DNA of 61,860 nucleotides from Hyphomonas sp. (GTDB taxonomy: Bacteria > Pseudomonadota > Alphaproteobacteria > Caulobacterales > Hyphomonadaceae): positions 1-61,860 of the forward strand of contig JACKIK010000006.1 in NCBI GenBank assembly GCA_020638455.1, written 5' to 3'. A program made the translations under genes and the position numbers. Position 1 is the first letter of the stretch; each line of letters starts with the position of its first letter. A model generated the notes under the pieces. That model ran no database searches. It was not told where the DNA came from and saw only the letters and a list, made by a program, of their open reading frames with translations. Below are positions 36,601 through 44,516 of the stretch, in pieces.

Positions 36601-37936
36601 CACTGCTCAGCGAGGCCGTGCTCGTCAGGCCGCCGGAATTTTCCTCATGGTGATACCGGACGATCTGCGCGGCAGCAGGCGAGGCCGGCGTGTAGAACAG
36701 GTAGATGTAGCCATTGTTCGCAAAATCCGGATCGATGGCGATGTCCAGCAGGCCGCGCTCGGAGCCGGAATTGATGTTCTGGATCTCGAGATACAGGGAT
36801 TTCTCGCCGGACTCCGGGTCGACGATATAGATGGTGCCGGTCTTCTCGAGCAGCAGGATGCGGTTGTCCGGCAGGAATTCCAGCGAGACGGGCTGACCAA
36901 GACCGGAGGTGACGACGCCCTCATCCACGAACCCGTCGAGCGAAAAACCGTCGCTGCCGGTCACGGTCACGGTTGCTGCCGTCGACACATGGCCGGTCGC
37001 ATCGGCCACCTCGTAGGTGAACGTGTCGCCCGCAGCGCCGCCCGTGAACTGGTAGGAGATGGCGCCCGTATTCGTATCAATGCCCACGATCTGGCCGTTC
37101 GACGGCCCCGACACGATCGACACGGTCGATGCATCGAGCGCGTTGCCGTCGTCGAAATCGTTGGCCAGCACATCGATGGTCACGACGCTGTTGACCGGCG
37201 CAATGGCGCTGTCGGGGTTCGCGATCGGCGCATCGTCGCTTGTGTTGTCGATATAGGTGTTGTGCAGGTAGGCTTCGACGCCCTGCCGGTCCGACGCGGA
37301 GAGCGCGTGATCGTAGACCATCACGGCCGCAACGTTCATGTCGATCGGGCCGCTGCCGCCGATATTCGCCCCGAGGACGATATTGTTCACGACGGTGTTG
37401 TAGATATGGCTGTCTTCGTCGATCAGGACGCCATTGGCATAGACTTCGATGTGGCTGTCGCGCACCACGACCGTGTGCACGATCCAACCGGCGCCGGGTG
37501 CGCTGACACCGGAATTGAAGTCATTGGCGGTGCCCCAGCCCTGGACGGCGAGGCTCGATCCGGTGCCCGGCGTCGCAATCAGGCCGAAAGTCTGGTTGAG
37601 CGAGGCCTGGCCATAGGCGAAGCCGCCATACGTCCCGACCGCATCATATTTGACAACGACGAACATGGTCCGGTCGCCGGAACCTGCGACGAGGTTCGAA
37701 ATGCCACCATTGCGCGACAGGCTGTCGTCGGAGCCATCCGAACCGCCATCGAAGGAGACCGCTGCCAGCCCCGTCGGCGTCAGGACTTCGCCAAGGCGGG
37801 GGTCGCCTTCCACGACATCGAGGTCGTTCCCGTTGCCGGACAGGTCCTGCCAGCTTGTAACGACGCCGTTTGTTTCCGTTACACCATCATTGGTCTCAAG
37901 CCGAAGCACGAGTCCCGACGTAGTCGGCGTGAACAT
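30684..37936 (-). CDS. Giant modular secreted protein (LamG / PQQ-sugar-dehydrogenase-like / PKD / cadherin-like), one-base frameshift
   Basis: About 2417 residues if one missing C is restored in the G/C run at 31762-31765. As read, the frame ends at 31697 in an Arg-rich tail, while the true C-terminus continues in another frame to 30684. Domain order (residues approximate): LamG-like 8-235; cadherin-like 240-325; PQQ-dependent sugar dehydrogenase/HHIP-like beta-propeller 335-735 with CCHYGGG and FGPDGKLWL; two PKD domains 735-925; LamG-like 930-1160; cadherin-like 1165-1385; LamG-like 1385-1620; cadherin-like 1622-1730; proline linker; module A 1745-1845; cadherin-like units 1855-2055; frameshift about 2057; module B 2068-2166; a 21-residue repeat region; C-terminus DDGWFHF. 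There is no Sec signal, and the tail suggests type I secretion. Start at 37936 with GGGGGA. Probably a surface or matrix adhesin. Confidence 0.8.
30980..31410 (-). repeat. Coding repeat: 21-residue units with K-x-x-IMEVQ core
   Basis: Five imperfect copies encode KTTIMEVQ, KTTIMEVQ, KSPIMEPQ, KATIMEVQ and KVQVMDVR. Lysine-to-lysine spacing is 21, then (after an insert of some 75 residues) 21 and 20 residues. It lies between the duplicated C-terminal module and the presumed secretion signal of the giant protein. I do not know this motif from any family. Confidence 0.75.
31438..31737 (-). repeat. Module B, second copy of a duplicated C-terminal domain
   Basis: About 100 codons nearly identical to 32415-32714 (offset 977 bp). 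Both start with YNIINATAAQETL after a proline stretch and include VVQNWQPGDVIDLSAWGFSPG and end in VLDSIIY. The pattern resembles RTX/type I secretion-associated modules. Confidence 0.8.
31762..31765. other. Site of the one-base deletion in a proline-linker G/C run
   Basis: Here the run is four G (four C on the coding strand). The parallel linker in the adjacent repeat copy (near 32076-32080) has five. Adding one base joins the two frames exactly and gives an unbroken PPPPPPPPSYNIINA reading. Confidence 0.75.
31781..32400 (-). repeat. Tandem 315-bp coding repeat (two copies)
   Basis: Copies begin at 31781 and 32096 and differ at only a few bases. Each encodes one cadherin-like unit (PPVAVDDTASTTDQNPVV to GTVTVTVE) plus a proline linker. 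The near-identity indicates recent duplication or gene conversion. Confidence 0.85.
32415..32714 (-). repeat. Module A, first copy of a duplicated C-terminal domain
   Basis: Partner of 31438-31737. It differs by a few substitutions such as GTSTTASI for GTSVVGAI and GHTVQEV for GYTVQDV. It precedes the tandem cadherin-like repeats in the protein. Confidence 0.8.
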
Positions 37937-38124
37937 TCTTGTCCCCCATACACAACGCAATCATTCTGATTATGGTTAACTGTGCGGACCCGCGAACTGG
38001 CTTGTCAATATTCAATCGAAAAAACAGGGACGATTTCTCGGCGCGGCGAAATAACAGTCACGCGCCTGCACACTTTTTACTGTAATGGTGATGGCGTTGG
38101 CCGCGTACTACAGGCGCGCAGGCA

Positions 38125-38742
38125 CTATAGATCGGGCTTCCACGGTTCGCCCCACAGCGAGAGGCCGGAGTCTTCCGGATCCTGTGTCGGGCAGGTCTCG
38201 CCGGGAATGGCCGCCTTCGCCCGGATCACGCAGGAGCAGATCGAGCAGATCTCAACATCCGGCCCCATGACTTTCCGCACCGCGCGGAAGGCCATCGTGT
38301 CGGGTGCCGGCGCCCGGAAGGCACATGACCCGCAGGCGTCCAGCCGCCGTGCGATCACGTCCGGGCTCGCCCGCTTGAGGCCGTCCTTCGTCCAGCTTGC
38401 CAGCGCCCCGGCCGCCCTTCCGGCAAGCACAAGCGTCTGGGACACCCCGTCGCTCTGGTCGGCGTGCACCGTCAGGAAGGCTTCGTTGCGGGGATCGTGC
38501 AGCAGCCGCTGGACAAGGTCCGGCAGCTTGCTGGTGCCTGCCAGGGCCCTTGCGAATTTCGGATCGGCCAGCGCCCGCGCCGTCGCCGCAGCATTCGCCG
38601 GCTCGCCCAGCCCGAGGAACCGGCCGAGCTCTTCCGCCGCCGCCGCAAGGTCCGGCGCCGTTGTCACAGATTGCGGAAGTCCGGTCGGAACGGTCAGTGG
38701 TCCTGCCTCCTCATGACGAGCGTGCCCGGACTGTCGCCGCAA
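38125..38742 (-). CDS. Cys-rich hypothetical protein with putative zinc ribbon
   Basis: Up to 205 residues. The C-terminal part has paired cysteines: LDACGSCAF, then about 30 residues later EICSICSCVIRAKA and GETCPTQDP, a likely four-to-six-Cys zinc site, ending LSLWGEPWKPDL. The N-terminal half is helical and Ala-rich. I do not recognise a family; similar C-x2-C...C-x2-C-x-C proteins occur near phage or peptide-modification genes, but nothing here supports that. The start is unclear: the longest frame begins with TTG (38742), while a CTG at 38697 has an ideal GAGGAGG site upstream. Confidence 0.65.
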   Translation of the reverse strand: MRRQSGHARHEEAGPLTVPTGLPQSVTTAPDLAAAAEELGRFLGLGEPANAAATARALADPKFARALAGTSKLPDLVQRLLHDPRNEAFLTVHADQSDGVSQTLVLAGRAAGALASWTKDGLKRASPDVIARRLDACGSCAFRAPAPDTMAFRAVRKVMGPDVEICSICSCVIRAKAAIPGETCPTQDPEDSGLSLWGEPWKPDL

Positions 38743-38881
38743 TGGCGGCCCGCGACAACCGCCTTCCCGTCAGAGCCGAATATTTGCCCCGCCCTGCCTT
38801 GTCCTCCGGCAGCACCGCCCGCGGCCGTCAAAGCCCCCTTGCCAGCGCTGGGCAAGACGCTCAAATACGCGGGCTCCGGAC

Positions 38882-38955
38882 GCGGGTGTAGCTCAATGGT
38901 AGAGCAGCAGCTTCCCAAGCTGAATACGAGGGTTCGATTCCCTTCACCCGCTCCA
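38882..38955 (+). tRNA. tRNA-Gly (anticodon CCC)
   Basis: A complete 74-base cloverleaf with 7-bp acceptor GCGGGTG/CACCCGC, D arm GCTC-N7-GAGC, anticodon loop TTCCCAA giving CCC for glycine GGG codons, T arm GAGGG-TTCGATT-CCCTT, and encoded CCA end. The first anticodon-stem pair is a G-A mismatch; the rest pair well. No integrase or duplicated 3' end is nearby. Confidence 0.93.
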
Positions 38956-39058
38956 GATTGCTTCCCGCCGGGACTCCCCTTCCGCCGACCTATCCATGCC
39001 GCCGGTTTGCCACTATGCCTGACCGCAAAGGCCGCAGCAGTCATGACGGGAGGACACG

Positions 39059-39883
39059 ATGTTTGCAGGAAAAGTCTGGTGGATCACGGGAGCATCGTCC
39101 GGCATCGGCGAGGCGCTGGCGAAGGCGCTGAGCGCGCGTGGCGCCAACCTGATCCTGTCCGGCCGGAACGTGCCGGCCCTCGAAGCGGTCGCCGCGAAAT
39201 GCCCGGCCGAAACCATGATCCTGCCGTTCGAGGCGACCGATTTCGACGCCATCCCCGCGCTCGCCGACAAGGCCTGGTCGTGGGCCGAGGGCCATGGCGG
39301 ACTTGACGGCCTCGTCAACAATGCCGGCATCTCGCAACGCTCGCTCGCCGTCGACACCGTGTTCGATGTCTACCGCCGGATCGTCGATGTCGACCTGCTG
39401 GCGCCCATCGCCCTGACACAGGCCCTGCTGCCGCGGATGGCAAAGGCCGGGCACGGCCATATCATCGGCATTTCCAGCGTCGCCGGCACGGCCGGTGTGC
39501 CGCTCCGCAGCGCCTACTGCGCGGCCAAGCATGGTCTGATCGGCTACCATGACAGCGTGCGGGCAGAGACGGCGCATCTGGGCCTCAAGGTCCTCGTCGT
39601 CGCCCCCGGCTCGGTCCGCACCAATGTGTCCCGCAACGCGCTGGACGCCGGCGCGGGCGTGCGCGGTGTCAGCGATGCCGCCATCGACAACGGCATGGAC
39701 CCGGATGACGCAGCCGCCGCCATTCTCGAAGCGCTCGAGCAGGACAAGCGCGAACTCATCCTGGCGACCGGCATGGAGCTGGAGATCCCGCGGCTTCGCC
39801 GCCACGACCCGGAAGCGCTGTTCGACATGATGGCCAGCCTCGTCGCCGGCGGCTACGCGCAGCGCATGGACGCGGAGTCCTGA
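39059..39883 (+). CDS. SDR family NAD(P)-dependent oxidoreductase (DHRS7-like)
   Basis: A 274-residue classical SDR. TGASSGIGEALA with a following SGRN (Arg suggesting NADPH), NNAGISQR, GISSVAGTAGVP and the catalytic pair S...YCAAKHGL are visible. The long C-terminal part (DPEALFDMMASLVAGGY) fits the DHRS7/retinol-dehydrogenase-like subgroup. Substrate unknown. GGGAGG precedes the ATG. It is first of a short plus-strand run with the GFA and MaoC genes, about 100 bp after tRNA-Gly. Confidence 0.9.
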   Translation: MFAGKVWWITGASSGIGEALAKALSARGANLILSGRNVPALEAVAAKCPAETMILPFEATDFDAIPALADKAWSWAEGHGGLDGLVNNAGISQRSLAVDTVFDVYRRIVDVDLLAPIALTQALLPRMAKAGHGHIIGISSVAGTAGVPLRSAYCAAKHGLIGYHDSVRAETAHLGLKVLVVAPGSVRTNVSRNALDAGAGVRGVSDAAIDNGMDPDDAAAAILEALEQDKRELILATGMELEIPRLRRHDPEALFDMMASLVAGGYAQRMDAES

Positions 39884-39920
39884 CCGGACGCGGGCCTGCC
39901 CGAAAGCAAGGGAGACAAAG

Positions 39921-40313
39921 ATGGAGCGTTTCACCGGCGGCTGCCTGTGCGGCGATGTCCGGCTCGTGGCGACGGGGCGCCCTTACCGGGTCGGCCTCTG
40001 CCATTGCCTCGACTGCCGCAAGCATCACGGCGCCCTGTTCTACGCCGCGGCGATCTTTCCGCAGGATGCAGTCACCATCGAAGGCGACACACGCGACTAT
40101 GCCGGTCGGCATTTCTGTCCCCGGTGCGGCTCGTCCGTCTTCGCCCGCAGCGGCGACGAGATCGAAGTGCACCTGGGCGCCCTCGATACGCCGGACCAGC
40201 TGGTGCCGACCTATGAATGCTGGACCGTCCGGAGCGAGGCCTGGTTGCCGCCCTTCCCGGTCGGCAAGTCGTTTGAGCGCAACCGCGACAGTGCGGACCG
40301 CTCCGAAGAGTAG
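39921..40313 (+). CDS. GFA family (CENP-V/GFA domain) protein
   Basis: A 130-residue zinc protein with GGCLCGDVRL, CHCLDCRKHHGALFY and FCPRCGSSVFAR, the complete GFA metal-binding set. It is 37 bp after the SDR gene and has its own purine-rich ribosome site (AAGGGAG). Diverged from the GFA protein at 91-492. Reaction unknown. Confidence 0.9.
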   Translation: MERFTGGCLCGDVRLVATGRPYRVGLCHCLDCRKHHGALFYAAAIFPQDAVTIEGDTRDYAGRHFCPRCGSSVFARSGDEIEVHLGALDTPDQLVPTYECWTVRSEAWLPPFPVGKSFERNRDSADRSEE

Positions 40314-40387
40314 GCTCCGCCCTCTTGCCTGACGCTGCGCCAGCCGCGTAAAGGCTGCCCGCCCCAATGACAGCAAGGAAGCCGCCG

Positions 40388-40855
40388 ATGCGCTACTATG
40401 AAGATCTGGTGATCGGAACCGTCACGAAATCGGACCGGACCTACGACGTCACGCGCGAGGAAGTGATCGAGTTCGCCGGCAAGTACGATCCCCAGCCCTT
40501 CCACCTTGATGACGAGGCCGCCGCGAAGACGCATTTCGGGCGGCTGTCGGCCTCCGGTTGGCATACGGCAGCGATGACGATGCGGATGATGGTCGAAGGC
40601 TGGCGGACGCAGGAGCCGTCGGCCTCGCTCGGTTCTCCCGGCGTCGACGAGCTGCGCTGGCGCAAGCCCGTCTATCCCGGCGATACGCTTCGTGCGGAAT
40701 CGAAACTGATCTCGAAACGCCGCATGAACAGCCGCCGCGAGATGGGCCTGATGAAGACGGAAACCACCGTCTACAACCAGAACGACGAGATCGTCCTGAC
40801 CATGGTCTCGAATGGCCTGATCGCCGTCCGCGATCCGGACAGCGACGTGGAATAG
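40388..40855 (+). CDS. MaoC family dehydratase
   Basis: A 155-residue hot-dog-fold protein of the (R)-specific enoyl-CoA hydratase type. The catalytic dyad is D34 and H39 in KYDPQPFHLDDEAA, and the hydratase motif continues to HFGRLSASGWHTAA. The start is the ATG at 40388 with AAGGAA upstream; an ATG 21 bp earlier is in frame but has no site. It hydrates trans-2-enoyl-CoA esters, substrate length unknown. Same direction as the SDR and GFA genes; convergent with the desaturase gene 6 bp away. Confidence 0.88.
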   Translation: MRYYEDLVIGTVTKSDRTYDVTREEVIEFAGKYDPQPFHLDDEAAAKTHFGRLSASGWHTAAMTMRMMVEGWRTQEPSASLGSPGVDELRWRKPVYPGDTLRAESKLISKRRMNSRREMGLMKTETTVYNQNDEIVLTMVSNGLIAVRDPDSDVE

Positions 40856-40861
40856 GCGCGC

Positions 40862-41782
40862 CTATTCCGCCGGCACCATCGCAGGTACGTCCTCCGGGCG
40901 GAGGGCGCGTCGGATGACATCGAAATAGTCCTTCGAGATGCATTCGAAGCCGTCATAGTAGCCGCGCGAGGCGAGCAGGCGGTGCAGCTTCGGCAGGTTG
41001 TAGGGCGGGATCGACGCGAACATGTGATGCTCCAGATGGTAGTTCACATCGTTCGGCGCGATCAGCACGCGCTGCCAGAGCGGCGCGACCGTGGTGCCAG
41101 TGTTGAGGCGCGGGTCGAGCTGCGTCCGGTCCTTCGCAGTGCCGTGCTCGCCGATCTGGCGCAGGCGGACAATGGCCGGGTACACGAACAGTTCCGCCGC
41201 CCACCACATCAGGTAGGCCCACGGCGCACCAGCAGCCGTCAGCGTGCCGAGCAGCAGGATGTGGAAGGTCAGCCACGGCCAGTTCCGCTGCAGCTTGAAG
41301 TTCCGGATCTTCCGCAAGGTGTCGCGGAAACCAGTGCGGCCGGTAAAGTCCCGCATGAACTTGCGGCGCATGCTTTCCTTCGAGATCGGGTAGTCCTTCA
41401 CGAACACGATGTCCGGATCGTTCGGCGTGCCGGCATATTTGTGATGCTTCAGGTGGTAGGCCCGGTAGGCCGGCAGCGAGATATTCATCGGCGCGCCGAC
41501 GAGATAATGGCCGACGAACTCGTCCACTTTCGGGCTCTTGAAGAAAGCGTGGTGGGCGCAGTCATGATTGATAACGCCGAGGGCCAGCTGGCGGCCGCCG
41601 AGAATGCCGATGCCGGCAAGGATCGTCAGCGGGTTCGGCCAGATGATCGCCATGGCAAAGGCTCCGGCGATCAGCCCCCAGGTGAACACGAACGAGGCCA
41701 GCGCCCTGACATCCGATTTGCGGCGCAGGTCGCGCAGCTCGTCTTTCGTCAGCGCATCAGATAGTTTCAGCTCGTTCGCCAC
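40862..41782 (-). CDS. Membrane fatty acid desaturase/hydroxylase family protein
   Basis: A 306-residue integral-membrane di-iron enzyme. All three histidine boxes are present: HDCAHH (73-78), HLKHHK (110-115) and HLEHHMF (about 250). Four membrane spans are predicted. It may desaturate acyl lipids or hydroxylate a lipid such as a carotenoid or sphingolipid; the boxes alone do not decide. Divergent from a PaaX-type regulator across a 51-bp AT-rich gap, which suggests control by that regulator. Confidence 0.88.
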   Translation of the reverse strand: MANELKLSDALTKDELRDLRRKSDVRALASFVFTWGLIAGAFAMAIIWPNPLTILAGIGILGGRQLALGVINHDCAHHAFFKSPKVDEFVGHYLVGAPMNISLPAYRAYHLKHHKYAGTPNDPDIVFVKDYPISKESMRRKFMRDFTGRTGFRDTLRKIRNFKLQRNWPWLTFHILLLGTLTAAGAPWAYLMWWAAELFVYPAIVRLRQIGEHGTAKDRTQLDPRLNTGTTVAPLWQRVLIAPNDVNYHLEHHMFASIPPYNLPKLHRLLASRGYYDGFECISKDYFDVIRRALRPEDVPAMVPAE

Positions 41783-41833
41783 GTCGCACCTCTTCGATTT
41801 GTCGCTTTACGACTTATTACATAAAATATCATA
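41783..41833. promoter_or_regulatory. AT-rich divergent promoter between desaturase and PaaX genes
   Basis: This 51-bp gap contains TTATTACATAAAATATCATAA immediately before the PaaX start codon, very AT-rich against the GC-rich surroundings. No clear perfect dyad was found. It must hold both promoters and probably the PaaX-family operator. Confidence 0.5.
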
Positions 41834-42676
41834 ATGAGTCAATCGATGTATTATTTTGAGCCCCTTGCCCCGCAGGACGTCTCGCCCCGCGCGCTGGTCC
41901 TGTCGCTGATGAGCAGCGAGTTCAGCGCCGCGCAGCCGATCGGGCGGCTGATCAGCGCGGCGGCCCTGTTCGGGATCGAGCCGGCGACCCTGCGCGTTGC
42001 CGTCACGCGCCTCCTCAAGGAGGGCCTGCTGGAAAGCCCGGACCGCGGCGTCTATCGGCCGGGGCCGAAGTCGAAGGCACTGACCCGCCGCGTGCAGGGC
42101 TGGCGCGATGTCGCGAGCCGGCTGGTGCCGTGGAACGGGGACTGGCTGGTCGCGCTCACCGGCCATCTCGGCCGCACGGACCGCAAGCAGCTGCGCGCCC
42201 GCGAGCGGGCACTCGCCCTGTCCGGTTACCAGCCGACGGAGGCAGGCTTCTGGGTGCGCCCGGCCAATCTCGCCCGCTCGCTGGACGATCACCGGGCGGA
42301 CCTCACCGGCATCGGCGCGGATGAGGATATTGTCCTGTTGCGCGCATCCGGCGTGTCCATGCCGGGGGCGCAGGACTGGCCGTCCCTCTGGTCGTCGGAA
42401 GCGCTGGCGAAGTCCTACGTGCAGGCCATCGAGGCGATGACCGACAGTCTCGCCCGCCTGCCGAACCTTCGCCCCGACGAAGCCGCCCGCGAGACGCTGC
42501 TGATCGGCCAGGCCGTGATCCGTACCATCAACTTCGACCCGCTGCTGCCGCCGGAGCTCGGTCACCAGGACGACTTCCTGACCATGGTCGACACGATGGT
42601 GCGCTACAACGATACGGGCCGGAAGTGCTGGCAGGCCTACTACGCGGCCGCCGAAGAGAGGCTGGCCGAGGGCTGA
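41834..42676 (+). CDS. PaaX family transcriptional regulator
   Basis: A 280-residue repressor-type protein. The N-terminal winged helix (SPRALVLSLMSSEF to LLESPDRGVYRPG) and the middle and C-terminal PaaX domains (WLVALTG..., GFWVRPANL, FDPLLPPEL) are clear. The founding member senses phenylacetyl-CoA, but no paa genes are in the window, so the effector is probably another acyl-CoA. Divergent position suggests control of the desaturase gene and perhaps the downstream MFS gene. Confidence 0.88.
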   Translation: MSQSMYYFEPLAPQDVSPRALVLSLMSSEFSAAQPIGRLISAAALFGIEPATLRVAVTRLLKEGLLESPDRGVYRPGPKSKALTRRVQGWRDVASRLVPWNGDWLVALTGHLGRTDRKQLRARERALALSGYQPTEAGFWVRPANLARSLDDHRADLTGIGADEDIVLLRASGVSMPGAQDWPSLWSSEALAKSYVQAIEAMTDSLARLPNLRPDEAARETLLIGQAVIRTINFDPLLPPELGHQDDFLTMVDTMVRYNDTGRKCWQAYYAAAEERLAEG

Positions 42677-42721
42677 CTTGCGCTCCGCCGCAATCGCTCT
42701 CACGATTGGCGGCTGAGACTC

Positions 42722-44374
42722 ATGCAGGACCCGATGCCAGACGCCGCCGCTCCGCCGCCTTTTTCGATCCCGCTCTACCGCAGGATCTGGACGGCCAGCG
42801 TCGCCTCCCAGTTTGGCAGCCTGATCCAGAGCGTCGGCGCCGCCTGGCTGATGGTGGAGATGGGCGGCACCAAGACCCAGATCGCCCTCGTGCAGGCCTC
42901 GGTCACCCTGCCGATCATGATCCTCGCCCTGCTCGCCGGTGCCATCGCGGACAATTTCCCGCGGCGGACCGTCATGCTGTCCTGCCAGATCTGGATGTTC
43001 GTCCTGTCGGTGCTGCTCTGCATCTTCGCCTGGTTCGGGCATCTCACGCCCTGGTCGCTGCTCGGCTTCACCTTCCTGATCGGCTGCGGCACCGCGATGA
43101 ATGCGCCGAGCTGGCAGGCCACGGTGGGAGACATCGTCCCGCGCGGCACCATTGCCGGGGCCGTCGCCATGAACTCGATGGGCTTCAACATCGCCCGCAC
43201 GGCCGGTCCGGCGGCGGGCGGTGCGATCGTCGCCGCCTTCGGCTCCGCGGCCGCCTTCACCCTCAATGCAGTCAGCTATCTCGGCATCATCTGGGTGCTG
43301 TTCTCCTGGCGCCCAGCAAAGCCGGACAAGACACCGCTGCGCGAGGATCTCGGCATGGCGATGCTCGCCGGCGTGCGGTACGCACTGCTGTCGCCGCAGA
43401 TCCGGCGCGTCCTTCTGCGCGCCGCCCTGTTCGGCATCGCGGCCGTCTGCATACCGGCTCTCCTGCCACTGGTGGCGCGGCACCTCGTCGGCGGCAGCGC
43501 CATCACCTTCGGCCTCCTGTCGGGCTCCTTCGGCATCGGCGCTGTTTCCGGCGCGTTGTCGAACCGGCATGTCCGCGCACGCCTGACCAGCGAGAACACG
43601 CTTCGCCTGACCGTCAGCGTCATGCTGACAGGTGCCGTGATCATCGCGCTCAGCCCCTGGGTCGCGCTGACGATTTTCGGCCTCGTCCTGTATGGCTGGG
43701 GCTGGCTGCTCTCGATGGCGACGATGAATGTGACGGTGCAGATGTCGGCGCCGCGCTGGGTCGTCGGCCGGGCGTTGTCGCTCTATCAGATGTGCCTGTT
43801 CGGAACCATGGCATTCGGAAGCTGGGCCAGCGGTCGGTTATCCGAACTCTATGGCATCGCCGAAGCAATCCTGATCATGGCGGGTGTCCTGTCGGTCGGG
43901 CTGGTCGTTGGCTTCTTCCGTCCCCTTCCGGAAATCGGCGACGCCAATCTGGAGCTGACCGGCCGCTGGCGGGCGCCGGACGTGAAACTCCCCGTCGAGC
44001 CGCGCAGCGGCCCCGTGCACATCGCCGTCCACTACCGGATCGACGAGGCGGACATCCCGCGCTTCCTCGCCGCCATGAACGAGCGCCGCCGTATTCGCCT
44101 GCGTGACGGCGCCCGTAACTGGGCCCTCGCGCGCGACCTCAGCGACCCGGAACTGTGGATCGAGAAATACAGGTTCGGACGCTGGATGGACTATGTCCTC
44201 CTGAACGAACGCCGCACCCATGCCGACAGCGCCAGCACGGAGGCCATCAAGGCGCTGCACAAGGGCAGCTGGCCGCCGCGTGTGGACCGGCTGCTGGAGC
44301 GGCAGGTCACCGGTGTCACGCTCGACCCGGACCTCTCCGCAGATGCCACCAACGACCCCACCCGCAACAGCTGA
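42722..44374 (+). CDS. MFS transporter (MFS_3/EntS-like) with C-terminal cytoplasmic domain
   Basis: A 550-residue transporter. About 400 residues form 10-12 membrane helices, with the motif FPRRTVML between helices 2 and 3. A soluble tail of about 140 residues follows (VHIAVHYRIDEADIPRFLAAM, RRRIRLRDGARNWALARDL), resembling the monooxygenase-like domain found in this MFS_3 subfamily. The related EntS exports enterobactin, but substrate here is unknown. It lies 45 bp after the PaaX gene, same direction. Confidence 0.87.
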   Translation: MQDPMPDAAAPPPFSIPLYRRIWTASVASQFGSLIQSVGAAWLMVEMGGTKTQIALVQASVTLPIMILALLAGAIADNFPRRTVMLSCQIWMFVLSVLLCIFAWFGHLTPWSLLGFTFLIGCGTAMNAPSWQATVGDIVPRGTIAGAVAMNSMGFNIARTAGPAAGGAIVAAFGSAAAFTLNAVSYLGIIWVLFSWRPAKPDKTPLREDLGMAMLAGVRYALLSPQIRRVLLRAALFGIAAVCIPALLPLVARHLVGGSAITFGLLSGSFGIGAVSGALSNRHVRARLTSENTLRLTVSVMLTGAVIIALSPWVALTIFGLVLYGWGWLLSMATMNVTVQMSAPRWVVGRALSLYQMCLFGTMAFGSWASGRLSELYGIAEAILIMAGVLSVGLVVGFFRPLPEIGDANLELTGRWRAPDVKLPVEPRSGPVHIAVHYRIDEADIPRFLAAMNERRRIRLRDGARNWALARDLSDPELWIEKYRFGRWMDYVLLNERRTHADSASTEAIKALHKGSWPPRVDRLLERQVTGVTLDPDLSADATNDPTRNS

Positions 44375-44516
44375 CCGCGGCCGGGCACGCCTTCCGTCGC
44401 GTCTGCGCTGTGCACGCATGCCGCACTTAGGCTAAAGTCGTACTTCGATACGCCTTGCCCGCCGCTTAGAAACCGGGACGGCCGCAAAAAATGGCCCGAT
44501 AATCTGGGAGGATGCC

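Noticed and set aside
37965..37985. A second CtrA site before the giant adhesin gene
   Set aside because: Only one half-site (GTTAACC on the coding strand) is present; no second TTAA at the required seven-base spacing.
38882..38955. tRNA-Gly as an integration site for a mobile element
   Set aside because: The tRNA is intact, flanked by ordinary genes, and no integrase or repeated 3' end is nearby.
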